A DNA stretch of 64,000 bases from Alkalibacter saccharofermentans DSM 14828 (GCF_900128885.1 NZ_FQTU01000013.1:2120-66119); one strand, 5' to 3'; positions 42,748-51,117 are shown, numbered from the stretch's first letter. Translations and numbers: made by a program. The notes: generated from the sequence alone by a model not told the origin.

Positions 42748-44914
42748 GATAATACTGGAAGGTCTCAACTGCACCAGCTGTGCAGGCAAAATAGAAGAAC
42801 GCACAAACAAGATTTCAGGGGTTAAGAGAGCTAACTTAAACTTTGTTAGCAGCACTATGGAAATCGAGTTTGAAGATGAAAAGCTTAAAGAAAACATAAT
42901 AAGCCAGATTAAAAAAATAGTAAATAAACTGGAACCTCATGTTAACGTAAGGATCAAAGACAGGGATGAGGAAGAAATCCACTTAAACCTCACATCAGAT
43001 GAGGTTTGTGACATATCGAATGAAAAGAGAGAGAATAGCAAAACAGAAAAAAAGGGAATCGTGCCTTATTTCTTTACAAATTACAGGCTTTTAGCTGGAA
43101 TAGGGATTTATATTTATGCGCTGTTTTTTAGCGGAGTGGTTCTCCCGTCGCTGTTTTGGTATTTGGCGGGTTATATGCTGATAGGCTTTGACGTAATCAA
43201 ATCGGCACTAAGGAATATAGTCAGAAGAGAAATATTTGACGAAAACTTTTTAATGTTCATTGCAACGGTTGGGGCTTTTTCCATAGGAGAATACGGTGAA
43301 GGAGTGGCGGTCATGCTATTCTATGAAGTTGGTGAAGTGTTTCAATCATACGCCGTAGATAACTCCAGGCGCTCAATCAAAGAGTTGGTGGATTTAAAGG
43401 CCATGCATGCAAATAAATATTCAAATGGCAAGATTGAAAGGGTATTCCCCGAGTCATTGAACTTAGGAGATGAGATATTAATAAAACCGGGGGAGAAGAT
43501 GCCGGTGGATGGAGAAATATATGAAGGTAGATCTCTTTTTGACACCTCAGCCTTGACTGGAGAGTCACTGCCCAGAGAGCTGAGCGTAGGGGACAAAGTT
43601 CTTGGTGGATTCATCAATTCTACATCGGCAGTAAAGGCTGTAGTCAAAAAGACTTATAGGGATTCGGCAGTGGCTAAAATTCTAGATCTCATTGAAAATG
43701 CCGGAGCAAAAAAATCAAACACAGAGAAATTCATTACTAAGTTTGCAAGGTACTATACTCCCGCAGTAGTTTCTATGGCAGTTGCCATATCTATCATACC
43801 CACAATAGTCACGGGAGACCCCTTTAGTGAATGGCTGCATAGAGGACTTATATTTTTAGTGATTTCCTGTCCTTGCGCCTTAGTGATATCCATACCCTTG
43901 GGCTATTTCGGAGGAATAGGAGCTGCATCAAAGGAAGGCATACTCATTAAAGGAAGCCAGTACCTGGAAGCCTTGAAAAACATGGAAACAGTAGTTTTTG
44001 ATAAAACGGGAACTCTAACGAAGGGGATCTTTCAGGTAACGCAAGTCGTTTTGGCTGAAGGAGTACAAAAGGATGAATTTATGGAGTGCGCAGCTTTGGC
44101 TGAATCGATGTCGAACCACCCCATAGGCGCTTCTATCATGAAGGCATACAATAAAGAGCTTTCCCTCCATAAAATTGAAAAGCACACTGATATCGGAGGT
44201 AAAGGCGTCAAAGTCATATATGATGGAATTGAGATTCTTGCGGGAAATCACAAGCTTATGGAGGATGCAGGAATAAAGTACTTGGATTTTATGGATATCG
44301 GAACAGTAGTTCATGTGGCCTCAGGGGGCAAATATCTAGGTTATATACTCATTGCTGATGAGATCAAGGATGGAAGCCTTGGCCTGGTCGAAGATCTTAA
44401 GTCCGAAGGAATAAAAAAGACAGTTATGTTTACGGGAGATCATAAAAACATCGCAGATTATGTGGCGGGAATATTGAATATGGACGAAGTCAAATCCGAG
44501 CTTCTGCCACAAGAGAAGGTTGAGCATTTTGAGATTCTAAAGAAAGACAAAAGGTCTAATGCGACAATAGGATTCGTGGGGGACGGAATAAACGATGCAC
44601 CGGTCTTGGCAATGGCGGATATAGGAATATCCATGGGCTCCCTGGGTTCTGATGCGGCAGTGGAGGCTTCAGATATCGTGTTGATGAAAGATGATCCGAA
44701 AAAGCTGGTTCAAGGCATTAAAATAGCAAAGTACACAAACAAGATAGTTGTCCAAAACATAGTATTTGCCCTTGGGATAAAAGGGGTGGTCATGCTCCTA
44801 GGAGCCCTTGGATATGCCAGTATGTGGGCTGCGGTATTTGCCGATGTTGGAGTGACGCTGATTGCCGTATTGAATGTGAGCAGAATTTTTTACGTCGGAG
44901 GAAAGTTAAAATAA
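42740..44914 (+). CDS. Heavy-metal P1B-type ATPase (Zn/Cd/Pb efflux type)
   Basis: A 724-residue heavy-metal pump. An N-terminal HMA domain carries Cys11 and Cys14 (GLNCTSCAGK); spans 1-6 include the ion-binding CPCAL with Cys377 and Cys379; the phosphorylated Asp421 lies in DKTGT; and TGDH and GDGINDAPVLAMADIG follow. The C-terminal span has DVGVTLIAVLN, the conserved Asp of Zn/Cd/Pb pumps, which separates it from copper ATPases. It detoxifies divalent soft metals by efflux. Controlled by the adjacent ArsR-type repressor. ATG behind CGGAGGA. Confidence 0.93.
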   Translation: MFKIILEGLNCTSCAGKIEERTNKISGVKRANLNFVSSTMEIEFEDEKLKENIISQIKKIVNKLEPHVNVRIKDRDEEEIHLNLTSDEVCDISNEKRENSKTEKKGIVPYFFTNYRLLAGIGIYIYALFFSGVVLPSLFWYLAGYMLIGFDVIKSALRNIVRREIFDENFLMFIATVGAFSIGEYGEGVAVMLFYEVGEVFQSYAVDNSRRSIKELVDLKAMHANKYSNGKIERVFPESLNLGDEILIKPGEKMPVDGEIYEGRSLFDTSALTGESLPRELSVGDKVLGGFINSTSAVKAVVKKTYRDSAVAKILDLIENAGAKKSNTEKFITKFARYYTPAVVSMAVAISIIPTIVTGDPFSEWLHRGLIFLVISCPCALVISIPLGYFGGIGAASKEGILIKGSQYLEALKNMETVVFDKTGTLTKGIFQVTQVVLAEGVQKDEFMECAALAESMSNHPIGASIMKAYNKELSLHKIEKHTDIGGKGVKVIYDGIEILAGNHKLMEDAGIKYLDFMDIGTVVHVASGGKYLGYILIADEIKDGSLGLVEDLKSEGIKKTVMFTGDHKNIADYVAGILNMDEVKSELLPQEKVEHFEILKKDKRSNATIGFVGDGINDAPVLAMADIGISMGSLGSDAAVEASDIVLMKDDPKKLVQGIKIAKYTNKIVVQNIVFALGIKGVVMLLGALGYASMWAAVFADVGVTLIAVLNVSRIFYVGGKLK

Positions 44915-44917
44915 GGG

Positions 44918-44946
44918 TTGATTAAATCAAAGGTTCTCTGTATAAT
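44918..44946 (+). promoter_or_regulatory. Promoter of tRNA-Val
   Basis: TTGATT (44918-44923) and TATAAT (44941-44946) with a 17-bp spacer end 11 bases before the mature tRNA. Confidence 0.75.
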
Positions 44947-44957
44947 AAATTGGTAAT

Positions 44958-45033
44958 GATCTCGTAGCTCAGCTGGGAGAGCGCTACCCTGACACGGTAG
45001 AGGTCGCTGGTTCAAGTCCAGTCGGGATCACCA
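44958..45033 (+). tRNA. tRNA-Val (anticodon GAC)
   Basis: Cloverleaf of 76 bases with CCA encoded: acceptor GATCTCG pairs with CGGGATC including one wobble, D-arm TAGCTCAGCTGGGAGAGC, anticodon stem CTACC/GGTAG with loop CTGACAC (anticodon GAC), and T-arm loop GGTTCAAGTCC. An integrase remnant lies directly downstream, as expected of a tRNA used as an integration site. Confidence 0.95.
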
Positions 45034-45090
45034 ATGATATCAAGGCTTTCAGAGTCTTAACATATAACAATCAGCTAGAGCTTTAAAAAT

Positions 45091-45506
45091 TTAACCACTT
45101 AGTATGTCGTTGATTTTTTCAACTTCGGTTTTCTTGCTTTCTTCAACGACATTAGCATAAATTTATGCAGTCTTAATAGAGGTATGTCCCAGTAACCACG
45201 ATACGGTGTGCAGGGGCGTACCTTTTTTAAGTAACAATGTAGCGTAGGTGTGCCTTAAGGCATGAAACTTTTTATAGGGCACGTCGATATTTTTGAAAAT
45301 CCGTTGCCATGATTTTAGCAAGGTTCTAGCGTTTAAAGTTGTTCCTACTTCAGAAGGAAACAATAACCCATTGGCGCAGTAAATTCTTTAACCCTCGCAA
45401 CTCTTTTCTTCACGAGAAAAATCATGTTTTCAATGTCATCAACTTTTAAAGCAAGGAGTTCACCTTGTCGTAAGCCCGAAGTAATGGCAAATTTGACTTC
45501 AGGATA
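45091..45506 (-). pseudogene. Remnant of a phage-type tyrosine recombinase (integrase)
   Basis: Only the C-terminal catalytic part survives. From 45506 the minus strand reads FAITSGLRQGELLALKVDDI, the first Arg box; after a frameshift near 45360-45385 another frame gives HALRHTYATLLLKKG and LLGHTSI, the His-x-x-Arg and Gly-His boxes; then a stop at 45163-45165 replaces what should be a Gln before IYANVVEES, which holds the nucleophile Tyr. The frame finally ends at 45091. The N-terminal half is missing. Its position 58 bases after tRNA-Val marks an old integration. Confidence 0.85.
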
Positions 45507-45799
45507 TCATTTTTTAGTGTTATATAATTCGGATACCATAACTCTCGTATTACATCAACGATACATTGATTTTACTTCAAATACAGATGTATTGCTCTGC
45601 TTTTTTCTTCTCAAGAATACAAAGACACCCTCATAACCAATATCCATATCCCCTTGCTGGATTGTATATAAATTTATAGTATGATAAAATATTGTTGGGT
45701 CTATTAAAAGGGAGGATACGATAGAGGATGTGGAAAAATATAGTTTGTATTGTATACATAATTATGTTAAGGATTAAAGCATAGGGAGGAAGTGCCAAT
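45507..45799. other. Intergenic region inside the decayed island
   Basis: About 290 bases of AT-rich DNA between the integrase remnant and the secreted-protein gene. A plus-strand frame at 45424-45636 is antisense to the integrase remnant and does not look real. Near the end, GGGAGGATACG and the ribosome binding site AGGGAGGAAG are visible before the start at 45800. Confidence 0.4.
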
Positions 45800-46574
45800 T
45801 TGAAAAGTAAATCAATATTAGTCATACTTATTGTTCTATTGATGTCGTATAGTTTTGTAAATGCTAAAAGTATCGAAAGTCGCTCAGTGACTTACCGTTC
45901 AGAGAAAATTACTGATTTAGAGCTGATACAACAACGAATTGATGAGGGTATTACTGATGATGATAGCTTCAAGGCAATAGCATCCTTGTCAGAGACCGAG
46001 CATGTGGATGAGAATGGTGAAAAATTCTATTTGGAGGTTACTTCAATTGGAAGTACATCACAAAAATTAAAAAGAAGTAACGAATTCAAATGGTGATGTT
46101 GTCACTGATTTTTCAGCTGACATCATAGCTGAGGTTCAAACTAGAGGTTCTGGAACTGAAACTGTTGATGAGTATGATGATGTATTAGGACGCAATGCGA
46201 AATTATATCTCACCGTAGGTTATACTTGGGGCACCATAGAAGGTGTTCCAGCCTATAAAATCACTTCCGTAAAAGGAAAGATTAATGTATTAGATTCATC
46301 TGTCAGTGTCACGAAGATGGATATTAGAACGAGTGCTAGAGGTATAGCTCATTATGCTCTTGATACAGCTACTTATATTGGACCACATGAATATTTTAAT
46401 TCCAGAACAGTAAATAATCCTCATAACAATACTTATTATTACAATTACAATGAACCACCATATTATTATCAACTAACTGGATGGATTACTCATATTTCCG
46501 GATTCACATATGGATACTTTTCTAGAGGTGGCAGTAGTTGGATTGCGTCTGTAATGTGGGAAAGAACGAGTTAA
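45800..46574 (+). pseudogene. Secreted protein gene with a single frameshift
   Basis: A TTG start behind AGGGAGGAAG opens a signal peptide (KSKSILVILIVLLMSYSFVNA) and about 70 further residues, but the frame ends at 46096. The next frame picks up seamlessly near 46080 (TNSNGDVVTDFSADIIAEVQ) and runs to 46574, ending in a Tyr/Asn-rich, aromatic domain with no family I recognise. Joined, the product would be about 257 residues. The shift falls in or next to the A-rich run at about 46064-46078. One skipped base restores the frame, so this is a mutation, a sequencing error or, less likely, programmed frameshifting. Confidence 0.7.
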
Positions 46575-46786
46575 TAAAACTAAAAAGCTCAATTTAGCTA
46601 TGTATTTGCTGACGCAGATTAGAAAGAATAGTGTTTGGCAAAAAAGATATGATGCAATTTAACCAATTCTCTATCCTCTTAATAAGCCCTTTTAATTGCA
46701 ATCTATGCTTTAAAGCATCAAAATCAAAACATTTCTTGTATATAGTACAATTTGATTCAAGATAGAATAGTTAAGGAGTTGGCATC
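46575..46786. other. Intergenic region, no gene seen
   Basis: AT-rich spacer between the two broken island genes. I see only the ribosome binding site AAGGAGTTGG immediately before the ATG at 46787. Confidence 0.4.
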
Positions 46787-47248
46787 ATGAAAGTTAGAAA
46801 TCATATTGATAAATATTATTTCTAACTATTGTTAGTTATTGTTTACATAGTTGAAAGTTTGCAATTACTGATTTTTGCAACATATAATACACCACATCTT
46901 ATTTTTAAAATAGTAATTTTGTTACTGATTGCTTTGTTGATTGGATTTGATGATAAAGAAAAAATTGATTGGAAAAACCGCACCATATTCTTTGTAGTAC
47001 CTTCACTTGTGTATTTAGTTGTTGTTTTATACTACCACGTGACAACACATTTGGTGAGATATAACGAGCTTTTAGGTAGTGCTCCTGATTATCCAGCCAT
47101 TTCAGAGCAAATATTTAGAATAACCGGAGAGTTTAGATTTGTTCGGACGGTATTTTTTTCCGAAATTCTAATCGAAGCGTGCTCTGTTCTTCTTGGGTAC
47201 ATGGTTGTAACGAACATTAAAGCATATAAAATATCAAAGAGGTCATAA
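46787..47248 (+). pseudogene. Small membrane protein gene interrupted by an early stop
   Basis: ATG at 46787, well placed behind AAGGAGTTGG, opens MKVRNHIDKYYF and then meets TAA at 46823-46825. The same frame continues without further stops to 47248 with four hydrophobic spans (for example LIFKIVILLLIALLIGF and IFFVVPSLVYLVVVLYY) and a basic C-terminus. Replacing the stop gives a 153-residue protein of unknown function. The stop could have come from CAA. Re-initiation at a TTG just after it (46829) is possible but has no ribosome binding site. Confidence 0.65.
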
Positions 47249-47260
47249 GTCAATCGGTTG

Positions 47261-47285
47261 TTTTATTAAGTTGGACTTAATAAAA
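47261..47285. terminator. Hairpin after the interrupted membrane protein gene
   Basis: TTTTATTAAGT and ACTTAATAAAA form a perfect 11-bp, AT-rich stem with loop TGG. It may end the island transcript. Confidence 0.55.
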
Positions 47286-47435
47286 ATTCATGGAGCAATC
47301 AATGCTTTGTGCTTTTGGCTTTTGATCTCAAATGAGGATAAGTGACTGTCGATAAAGTCTGAAAATATGGTTGCCTAAATAAGGATACAATTGAATTTAC
47401 CCACTTGATTTTTTGTAGTGTTAAATTGCACAGGC

Positions 47436-47478
47436 AAAAGATGTTATCATAATAACTATGATATGCATCTTTTTTTTA
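47436..47478 (+). terminator. Terminator-like hairpin with eight T
   Basis: AAGATG...ATCATA and TATGAT...CATCTT pair with a small internal loop, followed by TTTTTTTT. It isolates the Rrf2-metNIQ region from upstream transcription. Confidence 0.65.
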
Positions 47479-47589
47479 TTTGATAATGATATTAGTAATA
47501 CTATCGATTTTCTTTGAGAAAAGCCATTAAATGTTGAACAGCCTTTGTTTAAGTGATAATATAGAGTAGAATATTTGGAGGTTATGGTC

Positions 47590-48042
47590 ATGAAAATTTC
47601 GACAAAGGGACGTTATGCCCTGGAGGCTGTGGTGGATCTTTCCTACCATGCAAAAGATGAACTTGAAAGCTTGAATAGCATAGCTAACAGGTTGAAAAAA
47701 TCAAAAAATTATTTGGAACAGCTGTTTGTTCTACTGCGCCAAAATAACATCGTGGTGAGCATAAGAGGGTCTCAGGGCGGATACAAACTTGCAAGAGAGG
47801 CTTCGAAAATTACAGCAGGAGATGTGGTTCGAGCGGTAGAGGGCAGTCTGGCTCCTGTTGCTTGTCTTGACAATTCCGACGAGAAACAGTGCTGCAGCGA
47901 TTACGAAAAATGTGTGACTCGAGTAGTCTGGAAAAAAATGATGGAAGAGATATCCATAGTTTTGGATGAGGTGACGATACAAGATTTGTCAGAATGTTTT
48001 GATAAGATGAACAAGGAAAATAATCTTGAATATTATATTTGA
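47590..48042 (+). CDS. Rrf2-family regulator, cysteine-rich (IscR-like)
   Basis: A 150-residue Rrf2 winged-helix regulator opening MKISTKGRYALEAVVDL. The DNA-binding helices continue through SKNYLEQLFVLLRQNNIV and SIRGSQGGYKLAREAS. Four cysteines, in CLDN then QCCSDYEKC (near 94-110), sit where Rrf2 proteins bind an Fe-S cluster. I start at ATG 47590, 8 bases after GGAGG; the longer frame begins at a TTG overlapping that site. A second Rrf2 gene follows after 15 bases. It may sense iron-sulfur status or oxidants and control itself and the metNIQ genes. Confidence 0.88.
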   Translation: MKISTKGRYALEAVVDLSYHAKDELESLNSIANRLKKSKNYLEQLFVLLRQNNIVVSIRGSQGGYKLAREASKITAGDVVRAVEGSLAPVACLDNSDEKQCCSDYEKCVTRVVWKKMMEEISIVLDEVTIQDLSECFDKMNKENNLEYYI

Positions 48043-48057
48043 TTCGGAGAGGATAAG

Positions 48058-48504
48058 ATGAAGCTTTCAACTAAAGGAAGATACGGCCTAAGAGCCCTGG
48101 TAGACCTGACAGTGCATTCATCCAAAGGGCATCAGCCATTGGCGCAGATTGCTGAAAGGCAGAATATATCTGAAATTTACCTTGAGCAGGTCTTTGCCAC
48201 ACTTAGAAAAAACGGCGTGGTCAAAAGCATAAAAGGAGCCCAAGGAGGGTATCTGTTAAACGTAGAGCCGGCAAACATCACAGTTGGCAAGGTTCTCAGA
48301 ATTCTCGAAGGGGATTTGTCCATCGTAGACGAAAAAGCAAAGTCAGACAGCGAAGAGAAAAGCGTTGCACAATGCGTTTATAAAAATGTCTGGGAAAAAA
48401 TTGATAAAAACATCAACGAGTTAGTGGATTCAATAACACTTGAGGAACTGGTGGAAGATTACAAAAAAAACCACGGAATGTTGCCTCATATGTACCATAT
48501 ATAA
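48058..48504 (+). CDS. Rrf2-family regulator, CymR-like
   Basis: A 148-residue Rrf2 protein opening MKLSTKGRYGLRALVDLTVH with recognition region SEIYLEQVFATLRKNGVV. It has only one Cys (AQCVYKNVW), so no cluster is expected; this matches CymR, the cysteine-metabolism repressor that works with cysteine synthase in Firmicutes. It precedes the metNIQ importer by 32 bases in the same direction, which fits control of sulfur amino acid uptake. ATG behind GGAGAGGATAAG. Paralogous to the upstream gene. Confidence 0.87.
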   Translation: MKLSTKGRYGLRALVDLTVHSSKGHQPLAQIAERQNISEIYLEQVFATLRKNGVVKSIKGAQGGYLLNVEPANITVGKVLRILEGDLSIVDEKAKSDSEEKSVAQCVYKNVWEKIDKNINELVDSITLEELVEDYKKNHGMLPHMYHI

Positions 48505-48536
48505 ACAGACACAGTATTTTGAAAGGGTAGCCCGTT

Positions 48537-49244
48537 ATGATAAAAATTGAGAACGTAACTAAGATATACAGCAATAAAAGGGGAGACTTCCTAGCATTGG
48601 ACGATGTAAGCATGGAAGTAGAAAAGGGAGACGTATACGGAGTCATAGGACTAAGTGGCGCAGGAAAAAGCACGTTGGTAAGATGCATAAATCTTCTGGA
48701 AAGACCGACTATGGGGAAGGTGTACATCGACGGGGAAGAGATTACCGCGATGAAGAAGTCCCAGCTGATTAAAGTAAGACAGAGCCTAGGTATGATATTT
48801 CAGGATTTTAATCTATTGATGCAGAGAAATGTAATAGACAATATCAAGTTTCCTTTGGAAATTGCCGGAGTGGACAAGGTGGAAGCAAAAAAAAGAGCCT
48901 TGGAGCTTTTGCACCTGGTAGGCCTTGAGGAAAAGTCCCATAGCTATCCTGCCCAGTTAAGCGGGGGGCAAAAGCAGCGAGTGGCTATTGCCAGAGCGCT
49001 TGCAAACAGCCCAAAGGTCCTGCTTTGTGATGAAGCAACATCTGCCCTGGATCCTGTGACTACCTTGTCTATTTTGAACCTTTTGAAGAGCATTAACGAG
49101 AAAATGGGTGTAACCATTGTTATTATAACCCACGAGATGAAGGTAGTTGAGACGATCTGCAACAAGGTTGCCGTTATTGAAAGCGCCAATATCGTCAAAA
49201 ACGGATATACAAAAGATATCATAGGACATTTTAAGGAGGTCTAG
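48537..49244 (+). CDS. metN: Methionine ABC transporter ATP-binding protein (short MetN)
   Basis: A 235-residue ABC ATPase. Walker A GLSGAGKST (about 38-46), Q-loop FQDFNLL, signature LSGGQKQRVAIARAL (about 140-154), Walker B LLCDEATSALDP and the switch His in THEMKVV are all present. It closely resembles MetN, but stops before the C-terminal NIL domain (about 100 residues) through which methionine inhibits MetN in other species. It begins 32 bases after the CymR-like gene, and metI starts 2 bases after its stop. Start is ATG behind GGGTAG. Confidence 0.88.
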   Translation: MIKIENVTKIYSNKRGDFLALDDVSMEVEKGDVYGVIGLSGAGKSTLVRCINLLERPTMGKVYIDGEEITAMKKSQLIKVRQSLGMIFQDFNLLMQRNVIDNIKFPLEIAGVDKVEAKKRALELLHLVGLEEKSHSYPAQLSGGQKQRVAIARALANSPKVLLCDEATSALDPVTTLSILNLLKSINEKMGVTIVIITHEMKVVETICNKVAVIESANIVKNGYTKDIIGHFKEV

Positions 49245-49246
49245 AC

Positions 49247-49909
49247 ATGGAATTTTTAAATGAATTTGGAGACATATTGATTAAAGGTACCATGGAAACT
49301 CTCTATATGACTTTTGCATCGGTATTTTTTGCTTATCTATTCGGACTTCCTATGGGTGTTGCTTTGGTAGTATCGGATGACAACCATATTATGCCATCCA
49401 AAATTGTAAATCGGGTACTGGGAACCATAGTCAATATAACAAGATCTGTGCCTTTCATAATTCTTTTGATAGCGGTCATACCTTTTACAAGGATGGTTGT
49501 GGGAACTGCCATAGGAGCAAATGCTGCAATTGTGCCATTGGTAATAGGAGCTACGCCCTTTGTGGCAAGAATGGTCGAAAGCTCGCTTAAGGAGCTTAAT
49601 AAAGGCATCATTGAAGCAGCTGCTTCAATGGGATGCTCCAATTTGGAAATCATCTACAAGGTGATGATTCCTGAAAGCATGCCATCCTTAGTGCTTGGCT
49701 CTTCAATCACGACGATAACGCTGGTAGGTTATTCTGCCATGGCCGGTGCCATCGGAGCAGGTGGACTTGGAGACTTGGCCATAAGATATGGATATTACAG
49801 ATACGAAAGCGAGCTAATGCTGGTAACCATAGTGGTTCTTGTATTGATAGTACAGGCTATACAGTTTGCCGGCAATCACATATCAAAAAAAATAAACAGG
49901 CTTTATTGA
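49247..49909 (+). CDS. metI: Methionine ABC transporter permease
   Basis: A 220-residue five-span permease of the MetI family: ETLYMTFASVFFAYLFGLP near 15-33, the conserved RSVPFIILLIAVIPFTR near 66-82, the EAA loop EAAASMGCSNLEIIYKVMIPE near 122-142 that docks on MetN, and GAIGAGGLGDLAIRYGYYRY near the end. It forms the membrane channel for methionine uptake. Tightly packed after metN behind AAGGAGG. Confidence 0.93.
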   Translation: MEFLNEFGDILIKGTMETLYMTFASVFFAYLFGLPMGVALVVSDDNHIMPSKIVNRVLGTIVNITRSVPFIILLIAVIPFTRMVVGTAIGANAAIVPLVIGATPFVARMVESSLKELNKGIIEAAASMGCSNLEIIYKVMIPESMPSLVLGSSITTITLVGYSAMAGAIGAGGLGDLAIRYGYYRYESELMLVTIVVLVLIVQAIQFAGNHISKKINRLY

Positions 49910-49924
49910 TTTGCGCAAAACAAG

Positions 49925-49953
49925 TTGACATTCATATAATAAAAGATTAGAAT
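49925..49953 (+). promoter_or_regulatory. Internal promoter before metQ
   Basis: TTGACA (49925-49930) and TAGAAT (49948-49953) with a 17-bp spacer lie in the 96-base gap between metI and metQ. They would give extra binding-protein transcript, which ABC importers usually need in excess. Confidence 0.65.
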
Positions 49954-50005
49954 ATCTAAAAGGTATATTAAACAGATAGGTTTAATTGGAAAAGGAGTGA
50001 ACTGA

Positions 50006-50833
50006 ATGAAAAAAAGAAGCATAGTTTTATTGTTGGCCGTGATGTTTGTGCTGGTGGGAGCTTTGGCAGGCTGCGGTACAAGCGGAGATAACGGCGATGG
50101 AGATACGACGACCCTGAGGATTGGAGCCACTCCGGTACCCCATTCGGAGATTTTGGAATTTATCAAGCCCATGCTTTTAGAGGAAGGCATAGAGCTTGAA
50201 ATAGTGGAGTTTACAGACTATGTTCAGCCTAATATGGCCCTTGCCAATGAAGAGTTGGACGCAAACTTCTTCCAGCACGTACCGTACCTGGAGGATTTCA
50301 ACCAAAACAACGATACTGCCCTAAGCGCAGTGATATTGGTTCATTTTGAGCCACTAGGCATCTACCCTGGACAGACAGCATCTTTGGAGGATATTCAAGA
50401 CGGAGACAAGGTTGCGGTTCCTAACGATACTACAAACGAAGCGAGAGCTCTATTGTTATTGCAGGAGGCAGGCTTAATAGAGTTGGATCCTAATGCCGGT
50501 TTGGAGGCGACTATAAGAAATATAATCAGCAATCCTAAAAATCTCGATATCGTGGAGCTGGAAGCAGCTCAAATATCAAGGGCGTTGCCTGATGTGAATA
50601 TTGGCGTAATAAACGGCAACTATGCGATTCAAGCAGGCCTCAATGCGGGAGAAGACGCGTTGATGGCTGAAGACAAGGAGTCTTTGGCAGCTCAGACTTT
50701 TGCAAATGTAATTGTGATTAGAACTGGTGATGACAGGGAGATGTTCGAAACCTTGAAAACTGCCTTGCAATCAGATGAAGTAAGAAACTTCCTTGAAGAA
50801 AAGTATGAAGGAGCAGTAGTGCCTGTATTTTAA
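50006..50833 (+). CDS. metQ: Methionine-binding lipoprotein
   Basis: A 275-residue substrate-binding lipoprotein of the NlpA/MetQ family. A lipoprotein signal ends in the lipobox LAGC (Cys near 23), followed by an acidic Gly-rich linker. The family pattern LRIGATPVPHSEILEFI begins the mature domain, then FTDYVQPNMALANEELDANFFQH near 70-92 and NGNYAIQAGL near 198. It captures methionine at the outer face of the membrane for MetNI. ATG behind AAAAGGAGTG; a terminator follows. Confidence 0.94.
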   Translation: MKKRSIVLLLAVMFVLVGALAGCGTSGDNGDGDTTTLRIGATPVPHSEILEFIKPMLLEEGIELEIVEFTDYVQPNMALANEELDANFFQHVPYLEDFNQNNDTALSAVILVHFEPLGIYPGQTASLEDIQDGDKVAVPNDTTNEARALLLLQEAGLIELDPNAGLEATIRNIISNPKNLDIVELEAAQISRALPDVNIGVINGNYAIQAGLNAGEDALMAEDKESLAAQTFANVIVIRTGDDREMFETLKTALQSDEVRNFLEEKYEGAVVPVF

Positions 50834-50839
50834 AAGTTG

Positions 50840-50868
50840 ATCCCCGATCTTAAGATTGGGGATTTTTT
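50840..50868 (+). terminator. Terminator of the metNIQ operon
   Basis: ATCCCCGATCTT and AAGATTGGGGAT form a 12-bp stem with one wobble followed by TTTTTT. Confidence 0.9.
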
Positions 50869-50889
50869 AGTTACAAGATGTGAAATTTA

Positions 50890-51040
50890 TTTCGCTTTCT
50901 AAAAACTTATGATATAATTTCCCCATAGTGCGTTATCAATATTTTGATATACAATTATTCATGGGGAATAATTGCCAAACGCATAAAAATCCAATATAAT
51001 CCTTGAAAAAGCACACCGATATGCCGGTGTGCTTTTTCAG
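50890..51040 (+). ncRNA. Candidate structured small RNA with own promoter and terminator
   Basis: An extended -10 box TGATATAAT (50910-50918) with a weak -35 at 50890-50895 would start RNA near 50925. The RNA can fold into a three-way junction: outer stem TGCGTT (50929-50934)/AACGCA (50978-50983), hairpin ATCAA/TTGAT (50935-50948) and hairpin CAATTATTC/GAATAATTG (50952-50974, loop ATGGG). It ends in a perfect 15-bp hairpin (51004-51039) whose descending arm contains TTTTT. No coding frame fits. I know no family with this layout. Being about 115 nt between metQ and nfo, it could be a trans-acting RNA or a premature nfo leader. Confidence 0.45.
51004..51039. terminator. Perfect 15-bp hairpin ending the candidate small RNA
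   Basis: TGAAAAAGCACACCG and CGGTGTGCTTTTTCA are perfect complements around ATATGC. The U-run lies within the stem as in L-shaped bidirectional terminators. TTGCCA (50972) with TATAAT (50995-51000) at 17 bp also forms a promoter-like pair that would start inside this hairpin; I regard it as less likely. Confidence 0.7.
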
Positions 51041-51117
51041 GCGCTTCTTCCCGCCGGATCAAATTTTATGTGGAAAAATGATGGGAGGTCATCGGAGGTT
51101 TAATAGCCACAGCTTTA

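Larger units (their letters stand above)
47249..47589. other. Intergenic region with two hairpins
   Basis: About 340 bases between the island and the Rrf2 regulators with no gene seen. It contains two transcription-terminator-like hairpins, at 47261-47285 and 47436-47478, listed separately. I looked for a SAM riboswitch or T-box ahead of the methionine operon and found no matching core. Confidence 0.5.

Noticed and set aside
45424..45636. Plus-strand 70-codon frame
   Set aside because: It is antisense to the recognisable integrase remnant and lacks a ribosome binding site.
47249..47589. Possible SAM riboswitch before the Rrf2-metNIQ region
   Set aside because: No conserved SAM-I core; only two terminator-like hairpins are visible.
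50929..50983. Purine-type riboswitch
   Set aside because: The three-way junction shape is similar, but the hairpin loops lack the interacting loop sequences and the core junction bases do not match.
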